A DNA stretch of 39,910 nucleotides from contig JAHDSQ010000032.1 in the NCBI GenBank assembly GCA_018432615.1, positions 1-39,910 of the forward strand, read 5' to 3'. Below, piece after piece: positions 27,608 through 35,728 of this stretch. The notes under the pieces are model-generated. The model was given only the letters and a program-made list of their open reading frames with translations, ran no database searches and was not told the DNA's origin. The stretch is from Clostridia bacterium (lineage in GTDB: Bacteria; Bacillota; Peptococcia; DRI-13; SM3-B62). Each line of letters begins with the position of its first letter. Position 1 is the stretch's first letter. A program made the translations under genes and the position numbers.

Positions 27608-28408
27608 TTATTCCAAATTCAGACGTTTGCTCAAGATGTAGTTGGTTACAGCGAAATATGCTGCACATAGAAGTCCGATAAAAGCGATTCCATAAGCGAT
27701 TGACAATTGAATTAGCTGTTGCATACCAAGAAAATCATTAGGATTGACATGCACATCGGAGAAAAGGGTATTTCCGGAGAGCCAGCCGACAAACGTAATA
27801 ATGATTTGTGTGAGAGTAGTGAGGGCGATAAAGGCTCCGAAAGATGACAACATTTTATGACGGTTGAAGAGATGACCGACGGCGATAGAGGCATATATTA
27901 TCAGGATGAATGAAGCTAGAAGCACCAGTAAAAAGATAATGGTTTCGCCGGATAGGACGTACATCGAAAAACCTAATTGTTCAAAAACCTGGTTATAGAA
28001 AAGTGTGATTACCTCAGCTATTGCAGCGATATCCCCTTTTTTCAGGGTGATAATCAGAATAGAGATAAAAGCGGCAAATAGACTGTTCACAATCCATAAC
28101 ATTGATATCAGTAACTTACTGACTATGTGCTGCCATGGTTTGACGGGAAGAGTAAACATTAAATAACCCTCGTCAGAAAGCAGATTTTTGTAAAAGCGCT
28201 GGATCATCATCAGAAAGGTTGTTACGAACATTCCCACCATGATAATGATATAGATGAACATGCTGATGCTTGCAGAAGTGCTCCAATCCCCGGGGCTGAA
28301 AGAAGAGATGACTTTTGTGATTGTAGCAAATAGCAATAAAGCGAGGAAAAGGGGCAGGAATATTCTTCCGGTAGCTTTGATTTCGTACTTTAAAAGCTTG
28401 GCTAACAT
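27608..28408 (-). CDS. ABC transporter permease
   Basis: A 266-aa membrane protein with six hydrophobic segments and an early cytoplasmic MLAKLLKYEIKATGR start, typical of ABC-2 type permeases linked to YtrA-like regulators. Its start overlaps the ATPase gene by 7 bases. It probably acts as an exporter with the ATPase, perhaps for peptide antibiotics or lipid-derived stress signals, as known for YtrBC relatives. The substrate is unknown. Confidence 0.82.
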   Translation of the reverse strand: MLAKLLKYEIKATGRIFLPLFLALLLFATITKVISSFSPGDWSTSASISMFIYIIIMVGMFVTTFLMMIQRFYKNLLSDEGYLMFTLPVKPWQHIVSKLLISMLWIVNSLFAAFISILIITLKKGDIAAIAEVITLFYNQVFEQLGFSMYVLSGETIIFLLVLLASFILIIYASIAVGHLFNRHKMLSSFGAFIALTTLTQIIITFVGWLSGNTLFSDVHVNPNDFLGMQQLIQLSIAYGIAFIGLLCAAYFAVTNYILSKRLNLE

Positions 28409-29100
28409 TTGAACACCTCCCTGAATAAAACATCAACAGATTTACCCTTTTCATCCCGAATGTCATCTACCGATGAGGTCAGAACTATCTTTCCTTGATT
28501 GATGAAAACTACATAGTCCAGGATATTCTCTATATCAGAAATGAGATGGGTTGAAATAACCACTGTTGCATTCTCATTGTAATTGGATAGAATGGTTTGT
28601 AAGATATAATCCCTTGCTGCCGGGTCAACCCCGCCTATCGGTTCATCCAACAAATAGAGTTCGGCTTCGCGGCTCATGACCAGAATCAATTGCACCTTTT
28701 CCTTTGTTCCTTTGGACATGGTTTTTAGTCTGTCATTAGCGTTGATATTGAGGCTTTTCAGCATGCTGTAAGCTTTCTCCGGCTTGAAATCGCTGTAGAA
28801 ATCAGAGAACAGCTCAATAATTTGTTGTACCCGCATCCAATCGTTCAGGTAACTTTTTTCCGGCAGGTATGATACAATTTTTTTAGTTTCAATGCCAGGT
28901 TTTTTACCGTTAATGAGAATATTTCCACCGGTGGGATTCAACAGCTCGTTTGCCAGCTTGATAATAGTGGTTTTACCACTGCCGTTAGGACCTAGAAGAC
29001 CAACGATCTTTCCGCGTTCTATTTTTAAATCCACGACCGAGACGGCTGTTGTGTTGCCGAATTTCTTTGTAAGGCCGTTGCATTCCAGAATAAAGCTCAT
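28402..29100 (-). CDS. ABC transporter ATPase, YtrB-like
   Basis: A 232-aa ATPase with Walker A GPNGSGKTT, the signature MSKGTKEK (instead of LSGGQ), Walker B ELYLLDEPIGGVDP and the switch STHLISD. The MSKG signature is usual in this exporter class. Its start overlaps the GntR gene by 4 bases and its end overlaps the permease, so the three are translationally coupled. Confidence 0.87.
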   Translation of the reverse strand: MSFILECNGLTKKFGNTTAVSVVDLKIERGKIVGLLGPNGSGKTTIIKLANELLNPTGGNILINGKKPGIETKKIVSYLPEKSYLNDWMRVQQIIELFSDFYSDFKPEKAYSMLKSLNINANDRLKTMSKGTKEKVQLILVMSREAELYLLDEPIGGVDPAARDYILQTILSNYNENATVVISTHLISDIENILDYVVFINQGKIVLTSSVDDIRDEKGKSVDVLFREVFKC

Positions 29101-29468
29101 TCTTTCATCCCCTTTGCTATGTCGTTAATAATTGCCAAGATTTCCTTTTGCTTAAAACCCATTAACTGCATTTTTTCCAGGAAGTCCAGGATTTGTCTTT
29201 CAGCCATTTTGGTTTTTGCCTCTTCGATCATGTTTGCATCCTCCGTGATTGTCCGCCCGCTTGTGCGGTGTGTAATGATAAGACCGTCTTCCTCTAATTT
29301 TGCCAGTGCCCTTTGCATTGTATTAGGATTTACTGCTGCCTCTTGTGCCATATCCCGCACAGAAGGCAGTTTGGACCCTAAGGAATAAACACCGGAAAAT
29401 ATCATCAGCTCAATTTGCTCAATCAGTTGAGTGTAAATTGGTCTGTCAGGCTTAAGTTCCCATGGCAT
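29097..29468 (-). CDS. GntR-family repressor, YtrA type
   Basis: A 123-aa protein consisting of a GntR winged helix-turn-helix (residues 10-75: PIYTQLIEQIELMIFSGVYSLGSKLPSVRDMAQEAAVNPNTMQRALAKLEEDGLI, in parts) and a short helical dimerisation tail. The absence of a large effector domain is the mark of the YtrA subfamily, which represses its own ABC operon. AAGGGGTG precedes the ATG. The operator described at 29480-29517 lies immediately upstream. Confidence 0.9.
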   Translation of the reverse strand: MPWELKPDRPIYTQLIEQIELMIFSGVYSLGSKLPSVRDMAQEAAVNPNTMQRALAKLEEDGLIITHRTSGRTITEDANMIEEAKTKMAERQILDFLEKMQLMGFKQKEILAIINDIAKGMKE

Positions 29469-29479
29469 GGTATCACCCC

Positions 29480-29517
29480 TTGTATTATTGTATTAAGCTC
29501 TTAATACAATAATACAA
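29480..29517. promoter_or_regulatory. YtrA-type operator, perfect 17-bp dyad
   Basis: TTGTATTATTGTATTAA (29480-29496), a GCTC spacer and its perfect complement (29501-29517). Each arm is two tandem copies of TTGTATTA, giving four octamers in all. It lies 12 bases before the GntR start, so a bound regulator would block its own operon. Confidence 0.85.
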
Positions 29518-29677
29518 CAATAAAGGATATTGTCAAGAAGAAATTTGTAATTTGTTGATGTGTAATTAAAGAGTTTTAATATCTGTTAGCGTATAATAGG
29601 AATAGATGAAGATATTATCATCGGCATTATTGTGCCGGGTAAATGTGTAAAAATACGTTGAGAAGAAGGTGTTAAAT

Positions 29678-29851
29678 GTGGTTGGTTTTATTGTTTTTGC
29701 AGTATTAGTGGTTACTTCCGTTGCAGCTTGGATCAATACCAAAATCATTATTGATGAGATTGATATAATAAAAAAGCATCTTGGCATCCAAAAGGACAGG
29801 CAAGATGATCTGCTCAGTGTTAGCGAAAATAACAACGAGGAGAAAAATTAA
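29678..29851 (+). CDS. Small single-pass membrane protein
   Basis: A 57-aa protein with one transmembrane helix (about 2-20) followed by a charged helix (IDEIDIIKKHLGIQKDRQDD). I start at GTG 29678, six bases after AAGGTG; a GTG three codons earlier is also possible. It resembles the small anchored proteins common in Clostridia. The function is unknown. Confidence 0.5.
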   Translation: MVGFIVFAVLVVTSVAAWINTKIIIDEIDIIKKHLGIQKDRQDDLLSVSENNNEEKN

Positions 29852-30036
29852 AGAATCGGCGGCAGGTCTATCATAGTTTAAACAGAACTAAGGGTGGTAC
29901 ACGCTGATAATAAAAAAAGCTAAATAATCAGGGTTGTAATAATAATTTAAAATATTTGAAGGAAGTTATTAGAAATATGTTGAATAGTATACAAGAGCTA
30001 TAACGCTGATAATTTGTGTGCTTGGGATGATGTTTT

Positions 30037-31173
30037 ATGTTTGTGAATATCAAGCAAGATGCTAACAATCTAATAATCCAGTTTCCCTATTCAGAAGAGA
30101 ATGTGAGAAGAATAAAAAGCGTTACCGGAATGAGATGGAATAAGGAAATAAGCTGTTGGGTCGGAATGTATAGTGAACAGCTCCTCGAGAATGTTTGCCA
30201 AGTATTCAAAGACAAAGAAATATTTGCGGACGAAACTATAAAACTAAAGATGGAAAGAATCAAAAAGGAGCAAAAAATAAGTAAAGAGAAAACAAGGATA
30301 ATTAAGATTAAAGAAGGCCTTGTAAATGAACTGAAACTACACGGGTACAGGGGCAAAACAATTAAAGCTTACAGTAATCATATTAATAGATTTCTTACAT
30401 ATACAAACAAAAATGATGATAGTTTTGACAATGAAGTAATTAGAGATTATATATTGTATTTAATAGATGAAAAGAAGGTATCAAATACTTATATCAATCA
30501 GTTTGTCAGTGCTGTGAAATTCTACGGTAAACACATAATAGGCAATGAGGAACTAGTGGACAAGGTGCCGCATTTAAAAAAAGAGAACAGCCTACCATCC
30601 ATCCTGAGCATAAAAGAGATAGGTATTATATTAAATACATTTAAAAATATTAAGCATAAGGCGATATTATCTTTAACATATTCGGCGGGATTGAGGGTTA
30701 GTGAGGTAGTATCACTAACATTAGAAGATATAGATGCGGAAAGACAATTAATACATATTAGAAAAGGGAAAGGAAGTAAGGATCGGTACTCTACGCTCTC
30801 ATATATTAGCTTGGGCATTATAAAAGAATACGTAAAAAAATATCATCCTCAGAAATGGCTTTTCCCCGGAGAAACAGAGGGAAAGCATATTTCAGAAAGA
30901 ACAGTACAAAAGGTTTTTCAAAACGTCGTGGAAAAGGCAGGTATTAAAAAAACAGTAACTGTTCACTCATTACGTCATTCTTTTGCAACGCATCTTCTGG
31001 AAAGCGGTACAGATTTGCGGTATATTCAAGAATTACTGGGTCACAATAGCTCTAAAACTACGGAAATATATACACATGTAAGTAAGAAGGATATAAGCAG
31101 AATACAAAGCCCGCTTGACAGGGCATTTCGCAATTCCAGTATTGACGATAATAACAGTATCGACCAGCTATAA
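30037..31173 (+). CDS. Tyrosine recombinase, integron-integrase-like
   Basis: A 378-aa recombinase that would cut and join cassettes at attI/attC. The catalytic set is complete: R220 (AGLRVSEV), K245, H310 and R313 (HSLRH), H336 (LLGH) and Y345 (IYTHV). The ending RIQSPLD is like the RSPLD of IntI proteins. The stretch between the catalytic lysine and HxxR (about 260-295) is short, and the extra patch of about 20-30 residues that defines IntI is not seen. Residues 1-50 (FPYSEENVRRIKSVTGMRWNKE, in parts) resemble a HARP-like domain, and residues 85-165 form the SAM-like core-binding domain. It points toward the cassettes, unlike most integrons, and has only a weak RBS (GGGATG). Confidence 0.9.
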   Translation: MFVNIKQDANNLIIQFPYSEENVRRIKSVTGMRWNKEISCWVGMYSEQLLENVCQVFKDKEIFADETIKLKMERIKKEQKISKEKTRIIKIKEGLVNELKLHGYRGKTIKAYSNHINRFLTYTNKNDDSFDNEVIRDYILYLIDEKKVSNTYINQFVSAVKFYGKHIIGNEELVDKVPHLKKENSLPSILSIKEIGIILNTFKNIKHKAILSLTYSAGLRVSEVVSLTLEDIDAERQLIHIRKGKGSKDRYSTLSYISLGIIKEYVKKYHPQKWLFPGETEGKHISERTVQKVFQNVVEKAGIKKTVTVHSLRHSFATHLLESGTDLRYIQELLGHNSSKTTEIYTHVSKKDISRIQSPLDRAFRNSSIDDNNSIDQL

Positions 31174-31289
31174 CGAAATTACCCGCAACATGTTCGCAAT
31201 AACTACCGTATTTTCCAGTATATACGCAATGCGGGTAAACACATTTTGTGGGAGATATTGCGAAACATTGCGGATAAAAGTAGTTAAAT
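31174..31289 (+). other. attI-like primary insertion site
   Basis: The 110 bases between the recombinase stop and the first cassette joint (G31283^T31284, core GTTAAAT) hold repeated hexamers. CGCAAT occurs at 31195 and 31225, and its inverse ATTGCG at 31257 and 31267. The pair ACCCGCA (31181) / TGCGGGT (31230) adds a dyad. These may be recombinase binding sites. The cassette-1 boundary is supported by its end at 34204-34221, which complements 16 of the 18 bases that start at 31283. Confidence 0.7.
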
Positions 31290-31387
31290 GAAATTGGTCG
31301 CAAAGACCGCGCCGTCCTGGCGCGGATTAACCAAATATTAATAACTCTTATTTAGAGCATGGTACATTAAAAAGGAGGATATTCCTT

Positions 31388-32722
31388 TTGGACGACATTG
31401 TGCGAAATAAAGAAATTGAATATACCAAGGAAAATGCAAAGATAGAATTCAAAAAAGGAAATTATCCTCTTGCAAAAATTATTCTTGAAACCCTTTGGAA
31501 TAATTCAAACAAGGATGATGCATATTTGCTATATTATTATGGCCAGGTTTTGAGAAAAGAAAAAGAAAGTATCACATTTATTGAAATATGTAGAGGATTA
31601 AATTCCAATAAAAAAATAATGTCAAACAGGTGGATTGCTTCCACCCTGTGTTGGTGTTTGTATGATGCCTATATCAGAAATTACTCTATTGAAGACAAAG
31701 ATGGTTTTAATGATTTTATAAAAAGAGCTGAATACATTGAAAATAATTGTACACAGATGAATGCGGAGGAACATTATAAAACTCCATATGTTCTGACGAT
31801 AAGAAAAGTAGTAAAAGCATATAACGATAAGGCTTCGAGAAAATTTAAGGAGATAATAAAGTGGTTGTCATGTTTAGATCCAGATAAGCTTTCCGAAGAG
31901 GTTTTTAACTTTCAAGATGAAACTGGTAAAGACAGAGAATTAGCTTCACCAAAAGAGTTTTATTATTACAATATGGCTAAAGCTCTAGAAAAAACAGAAA
32001 AATACGAACCCTGCATTGCAATCTGTGAAGCAGCTTTTAAACAAATAAAGAAATTTCATTATAGAAATGATGTATGGCTGAAGGCAAGAATGTTTTATTG
32101 TAAATGTATGCTAGAAGAAGATCTCGAAAGCGCAATTGCGGAATATAAGGCATTGGCATACAAAGAAAATTACTGGTTCATGTATCATAAACTAGCGCTA
32201 ATATGTTGGCGAAATAACAAAGTACCAGAAGCTTTGTTGTATGCAAGTAAGGCATTTATAGGGAGATTTGAACATGAAAAAATGGTAAATCTCATGTTAG
32301 ACACTGCACTACTCTGGCAAGCAACAGGAAATAATGCAAATGCTAAATTGTTCTTTCAAGCGAGTGCTTATTATAGGGAACGACAAGGATGGTCATCTTT
32401 AGAGGAACTTGAATATGCCGTTAGTATTCTTGAAATTGATGTTGAAGAAAAACCAAATATCAGAGAAATAAAGCGAATTTCAAATGATTACATCGATACT
32501 ATTGAAGGAAAGCCAGAAAGATTTAATGGCAAAATTAACAATATACTGCCACACGGTGGGGCAGGGTTTATAAAACCAAAAGATGGTGTTTCGAATGTAT
32601 ATTTTAATATGAATGATGTTGTAGAGAAAAGAGTTTTGAAAAAAGATGATATTGTAGAATATGAAATATCAAAAGGTAAAGATGGGAAAATACGGGCAGT
32701 CAAAATAGCGCAAAGGAGTTGA
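31388..32722 (+). CDS. TPR-like protein with C-terminal cold-shock-like domain
   Basis: A 444-aa protein, the first gene of cassette 1. Residues 10-340 are helical repeats of TPR type (for example AKIEFKKGNYPLAKIILETLW and KALEKTEKYEPCIAICEAAF). The last 70 residues (FNGKINNILPHGGAGFIKPKDG, then VYFNMNDVV and KDDIVEYEISKGKDGKIRAVKI) have the strand order and GFI/VYF nucleic-acid contact motifs of a cold-shock/OB domain, so RNA binding is likely. The start is TTG, with GGAGGA 8 bases upstream. It is followed after 4 bases by an RnlA-like toxin gene, suggesting a third component of that system. Confidence 0.75.
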   Translation: MDDIVRNKEIEYTKENAKIEFKKGNYPLAKIILETLWNNSNKDDAYLLYYYGQVLRKEKESITFIEICRGLNSNKKIMSNRWIASTLCWCLYDAYIRNYSIEDKDGFNDFIKRAEYIENNCTQMNAEEHYKTPYVLTIRKVVKAYNDKASRKFKEIIKWLSCLDPDKLSEEVFNFQDETGKDRELASPKEFYYYNMAKALEKTEKYEPCIAICEAAFKQIKKFHYRNDVWLKARMFYCKCMLEEDLESAIAEYKALAYKENYWFMYHKLALICWRNNKVPEALLYASKAFIGRFEHEKMVNLMLDTALLWQATGNNANAKLFFQASAYYRERQGWSSLEELEYAVSILEIDVEEKPNIREIKRISNDYIDTIEGKPERFNGKINNILPHGGAGFIKPKDGVSNVYFNMNDVVEKRVLKKDDIVEYEISKGKDGKIRAVKIAQRS

Positions 32723-32726
32723 GAAA

Positions 32727-33758
32727 ATGAGTGAGATACATATTAATAAAGATGACATTAAATCAATTGTAGAATCATATGTGAGGGAAAACAGTACATT
32801 TGTTATTAAGTCATTTGTTGATAATGATATTAAAAAAACTTGCTGCTGTTTTATTAATGGGAAAGAATGCAAAATTATTTTTTACATCAAAAAGAATAGT
32901 GTAAGAATTCAGCCGGTGGGAAAAAATATTGATGAATGTAATCTATTAATTAAGTTTATTAAATCAAAAGGATTTTCAACAAACGTTGCGGTGAATCAGT
33001 TTGTTTTTTCATGTGCTAAAGAGATTGTTGATAACCTTGTAAAATATGTCACGGACGAGTGTCATGGTTTATTAACTTACACACAGAATGGAAACCTGTA
33101 CAAATTTACCGGTTATAATGGGGATGTATTAACGTTTACATTCTATCCCCAAACGAATAAAGCTATGATACAAGGTAGACCTTTTCATGCATATAGTATT
33201 GTTGTATCTTATTTGTCTGGGCTATCGGAGTTTTCGTTTGATCAAATTGTTGAGATAAACAATGCTTTTGTTCAAATGAACACTCCGAGTTCTTCAATAA
33301 GAAATGAAATGCAAAGTAAATTAGGAGATGCATATTCTTATTTAGATGAAGCGCTAATAAAATCGATATCTGGATCACTAACCTTACTGAAACAAAAAGC
33401 CATATGTGAGGATTATACCGGCTGTGTTACTGGAGACTTTAAAGCATTAGAAGGGTATTTGAAAAAAATATTATCACAAAAGTATAGTTACAGACTAGAA
33501 AAGAAAAACACATTTTCCATGTTTCATAGGGATAGAAGAAATCCTAGTAGAATAGATTTGGATGTAAACATAACTAAAGATGCAAAAGAAGAATTAAATA
33601 AACTTTATGCTTTGTATTCAAACAAAAGAAATGTCTATTTGCATTCAACTGTGGATCCATCCCAAACAAGAATAATTGAAACATTAAAGGAAGCGCAGGA
33701 CTTATCAGATGAGATATTGCAAACAATAAAATATTCATATCCAACTATTTTTAATTAG
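32727..33758 (+). CDS. rnlA: RnlA-family toxin (HEPN ribonuclease)
   Basis: A 343-aa protein resembling RnlA, the RNase LS toxin that degrades mRNA, for example during phage infection. The N-terminal half holds two related alpha/beta repeats (FINGKECKIIFYIKKNSVRIQP; LTYTQNGNLYKFTGYNGDVLTF, in parts). The C-terminal helical domain ends with the HEPN catalytic motif R301-x4-H306 in NKRNVYLHST. It has an AAAGGAG RBS and is followed 40 bases later by an RnlB-like antitoxin gene. Without a search the RnlA call rests on length, the HEPN motif, the partner and general sequence resemblance. Confidence 0.72.
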   Translation: MSEIHINKDDIKSIVESYVRENSTFVIKSFVDNDIKKTCCCFINGKECKIIFYIKKNSVRIQPVGKNIDECNLLIKFIKSKGFSTNVAVNQFVFSCAKEIVDNLVKYVTDECHGLLTYTQNGNLYKFTGYNGDVLTFTFYPQTNKAMIQGRPFHAYSIVVSYLSGLSEFSFDQIVEINNAFVQMNTPSSSIRNEMQSKLGDAYSYLDEALIKSISGSLTLLKQKAICEDYTGCVTGDFKALEGYLKKILSQKYSYRLEKKNTFSMFHRDRRNPSRIDLDVNITKDAKEELNKLYALYSNKRNVYLHSTVDPSQTRIIETLKEAQDLSDEILQTIKYSYPTIFN

Positions 33759-33798
33759 AAAGAGATATTTTGTTAAATATCTTTGTAAGGAGGATATT

Positions 33799-34161
33799 AT
33801 GCAAGAATACCAAATATTTGAGTTCGATGATGATGTGAATCAAAAATTGGTGTTTATTACAAGTACTGAGGATTTATATTATTTGCAGAATGATATATAC
33901 GACGATCTCTCAAGAACAAACGGCGAAAAATTTACAGTATTAGTAGATTTGTTTTTACGCAACGGATTTTCATTTAATAGATTTGTTTCCTTACATTATA
34001 AAGGGAAAGAGCAGTGTCGATCTTTTATCGTAAATCCAAGAGAGGTTTCAGAGGAAATAAAATCAAAAATAAGAAGCTTTTTAAAAACGAACGTCGAACT
34101 GCTTAACAATAGTGCGTTGACGAAAAGTACAGTAAACTTTGTGACAACAATGGAAAAATAG
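33799..34161 (+). CDS. rnlB: RnlB-family antitoxin
   Basis: A 120-aa acidic protein. The central LVDLFLRNGFSFNRFVSL matches the LL-ANG-x-NRFV core of RnlB antitoxins, which bind and neutralise RnlA. AAGGAGGATATT precedes the ATG. It is the last gene of cassette 1 and ends 54 bases before the attC core. The order toxin then antitoxin is the same as in E. coli rnlAB. Confidence 0.72.
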   Translation: MQEYQIFEFDDDVNQKLVFITSTEDLYYLQNDIYDDLSRTNGEKFTVLVDLFLRNGFSFNRFVSLHYKGKEQCRSFIVNPREVSEEIKSKIRSFLKTNVELLNNSALTKSTVNFVTTMEK

Positions 34162-34214
34162 GATTAAAGGGATCGACATCCTATCGATCTCTGAATATGG
34201 GGACGACCAACTTC

Positions 34215-34410
34215 ACTTAACAACGCATTCCCACAAGGTGCGGATTAGCGGGTTCAACGTGGGCCGAGATTTGTAGAAGGGCTGAAGTAAGCCGCACACA
34301 TCCTTCGGCCCAAGACCGGTAGGACCCGTCTCGCTTTCGCCAAGTACAAGTACTAAGGCTTAAGCTTCGTCTTAGGGCCGAAGAACGTCGGGAATGCAAA
34401 TCCGTTAGCT
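34215..34410 (+). repeat. attC-like site 1 (class A)
   Basis: The left core box ACTTAAC (34215-34221) and right core box GTTAGCT (34404-34410) bracket GCATTCCC (34225) and GGGAATGC (34390). Inside are nested inverted repeats: GTGCGG/CCGCAC, TTCGGCCC/GGGCCGAA and AGTAC/GTACT. The joint is after G34404. The site is close kin to site 7 over its 3' 110 bases. Confidence 0.85.
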
Positions 34411-34520
34411 GAAATCGGACGGTAGCCGTGCCATCCATGGCACGGAAATGTTTTAGCGATAAACTTTATAGTATATAACTTGAGGATAATAATTTTGGAA
34501 ACAAGGATGGTGAATATACT

Positions 34521-35066
34521 ATGTTTAAATGGGTACGAAGTTTTATTGTTTTTCTGGCATTGGTAACCATTGTACTTAGTGGTTGTTCTCAGAAAAGTAA
34601 TGATGTAGAAATTGAAAATCAAAAATTAAGATCTGAGGTGGAGCAACTTCAGTTGAAAGTAGAGGAAAAGAATAAGCAAATCGAACAGTATCATAAAGGA
34701 TATAACCTTCAAATAATGTTGTACTACGATATTAGAAAGTTACTTTCTGCATTAGACAAAGGTGAATTTAGTGAAGATGAAAAAGATTTACTAAATGATA
34801 ATATTGCGGTACAGGAAGAGAGATTGGTAATAATTTCTGAGAACAATACTCATGATTTTCTCTTCTTTGAGAATAAATTAGATTTTGAATGGGTCAGGCT
34901 AATGTATTTTCACTTAGATGATGAAGGAAGATTTGTTATCGGCTATGAGGTTTATGATAAAACTGACAATGAGGAAGAAAAAATCGCAAGTAGAAGAATA
35001 GAAGTTTTTACATTTATTGAAAAGCCTTCAGGGTGGAAATTGGTTGATATCGGAACAGATGTATGA
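34521..35066 (+). CDS. Cassette 2 lipoprotein of unknown function
   Basis: A 181-aa protein with a signal sequence and lipobox VLSGC (C22). A coiled coil follows (about 30-60: ENQKLRSEVEQLQLKVEEKNKQIEQY, in parts), then a small alpha/beta domain ending in EKPSGWKLVDIG, similar to protein-protein DUF4878-like folds. An AAGGATGGTG RBS precedes the ATG. Cassettes often carry exported proteins of unknown role. No enzyme motif is seen. Confidence 0.78.
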   Translation: MFKWVRSFIVFLALVTIVLSGCSQKSNDVEIENQKLRSEVEQLQLKVEEKNKQIEQYHKGYNLQIMLYYDIRKLLSALDKGEFSEDEKDLLNDNIAVQEERLVIISENNTHDFLFFENKLDFEWVRLMYFHLDDEGRFVIGYEVYDKTDNEEEKIASRRIEVFTFIEKPSGWKLVDIGTDV

Positions 35067-35179
35067 AGTATATTTTAGTGAGCTAACAAATGCAACTACG
35101 ACATTTGATCACTATATAGTGGCTTTTGTTTAAGGGGCTGCCGTCCTGGCAGCCTCCAAGTCTGGGGCCGTCCGACATC

Positions 35180-35256
35180 AGCTAACAGTGAATTCCCTAA
35201 ATCTGAGAGATTATGAACGTAATAACCAGACTTCGGGAATTCACGGAACGATAAGC
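35180..35256 (+). repeat. attC-like site 2 (short class)
   Basis: AGCTAAC (35180-35186) is the exact complement of the start of cassette 2 (GTTAGCT). Inner arms are GTGAATTCCC (35188) and GGGAATTCAC (35235). The joint is after G35250, where the next element starts with ATAAGC, giving a GAT rather than a GTT triplet. At 77 bases it is the shortest site in the array. Confidence 0.82.
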
Positions 35257-35428
35257 GGACATCGCTCGCTACGCGAGCTCGTCCGATTATCGCGGCGCGG
35301 GCACTGCCTGGAGATTGGCTCGCTCGCGCAAGCGTTCGCGACACCGCCTATCTCCAGGTTTACAAAATCCTTTCGTCAAGAGTTGCAAGCAACTCTAAGA
35401 CTCAAGTACTTCGTAAACCCGCGCCGCG
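35251..35428 (+). mobile_element. Gene-less 178-bp mini-cassette, copy 1
   Basis: It begins ATAAGCGGAC after G35250 and ends at G35428 before TTATGC. Its start pairs with GTCCGATTATC at 35281-35291, so only about 20 bases lie between the two arms. The remainder is an attC-like site (35285-35434) with arms GCGGCGCGGG (35292) and CCCGCGCCGC (35418), plus internal hairpins, including AGAGTTGC-AA-GCAACTCT (35379-35396). It contains no credible gene. A second copy with six base differences lies at 37056-37233. GC content is far above its neighbours. Confidence 0.8.
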
Positions 35429-35485
35429 TTATGCGCAATTTGCTCTATTAGTATTGCAAAATGAGAATATGAATAGTCAATCCTA

Positions 35486-35497
35486 TGGGGTATAATA
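35486..35497 (+). promoter_or_regulatory. Candidate -10 element of the MazF-type cassette
   Basis: TGGGGTATAATA contains a perfect TATAAT 35 bases before the antitoxin ATG. The same 12-mer stands before the antitoxin of cassette 5. No good -35 box is visible. Confidence 0.45.
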
Positions 35498-35530
35498 TTT
35501 TTAGAAGCAATCTGAGGAAGGTGATTATTA

Positions 35531-35728
35531 ATGAGCTTATCGAAGGATAAACTTCTTGAGTTAATTGAAGACCTACCAGAGAAAGAAATGGGAGAACTGA
35601 TCAATTTCGCAGGATACTTAAGAATGAAAAGAAAAAAGGAAAATTATCAAGAACTACTGAAAGCAAGTGAGAGTAGCTTGGGTTTCTGGAATAATTCAAA
35701 GGATGATGAGGTTTGGAATAATGTTTAA
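35531..35728 (+). CDS. DUF2281-like antitoxin
   Basis: A 65-aa helical protein. The start LSKDKLLELIEDLPEKEMGELINFAGYLRMK is the core of the DUF2281/VapB-like antitoxin group, and its acidic tail would wrap the toxin. AGGAAGGTG precedes the ATG. Its 3' end overlaps the MazF-like toxin gene by 8 bases, as usual for antitoxin-first pairs. A relative is found in cassette 5 with a different toxin. Confidence 0.75.
   Translation: MSLSKDKLLELIEDLPEKEMGELINFAGYLRMKRKKENYQELLKASESSLGFWNNSKDDEVWNNV

Noticed and set aside
30037-31173. The recombinase as a prophage or ICE integrase
   Set aside because: No phage structural, replication or conjugation genes follow, and the downstream content is a cassette array with repeated joints. 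A tRNA attachment site was not seen.
31184-31196. A LexA/SOS box (AACATGTT) in the attI-like region
   Set aside because: The sequence does not fit the Gram-positive GAAC-N4-GTTC consensus, and it lies downstream of the recombinase gene, so SOS control cannot be claimed.
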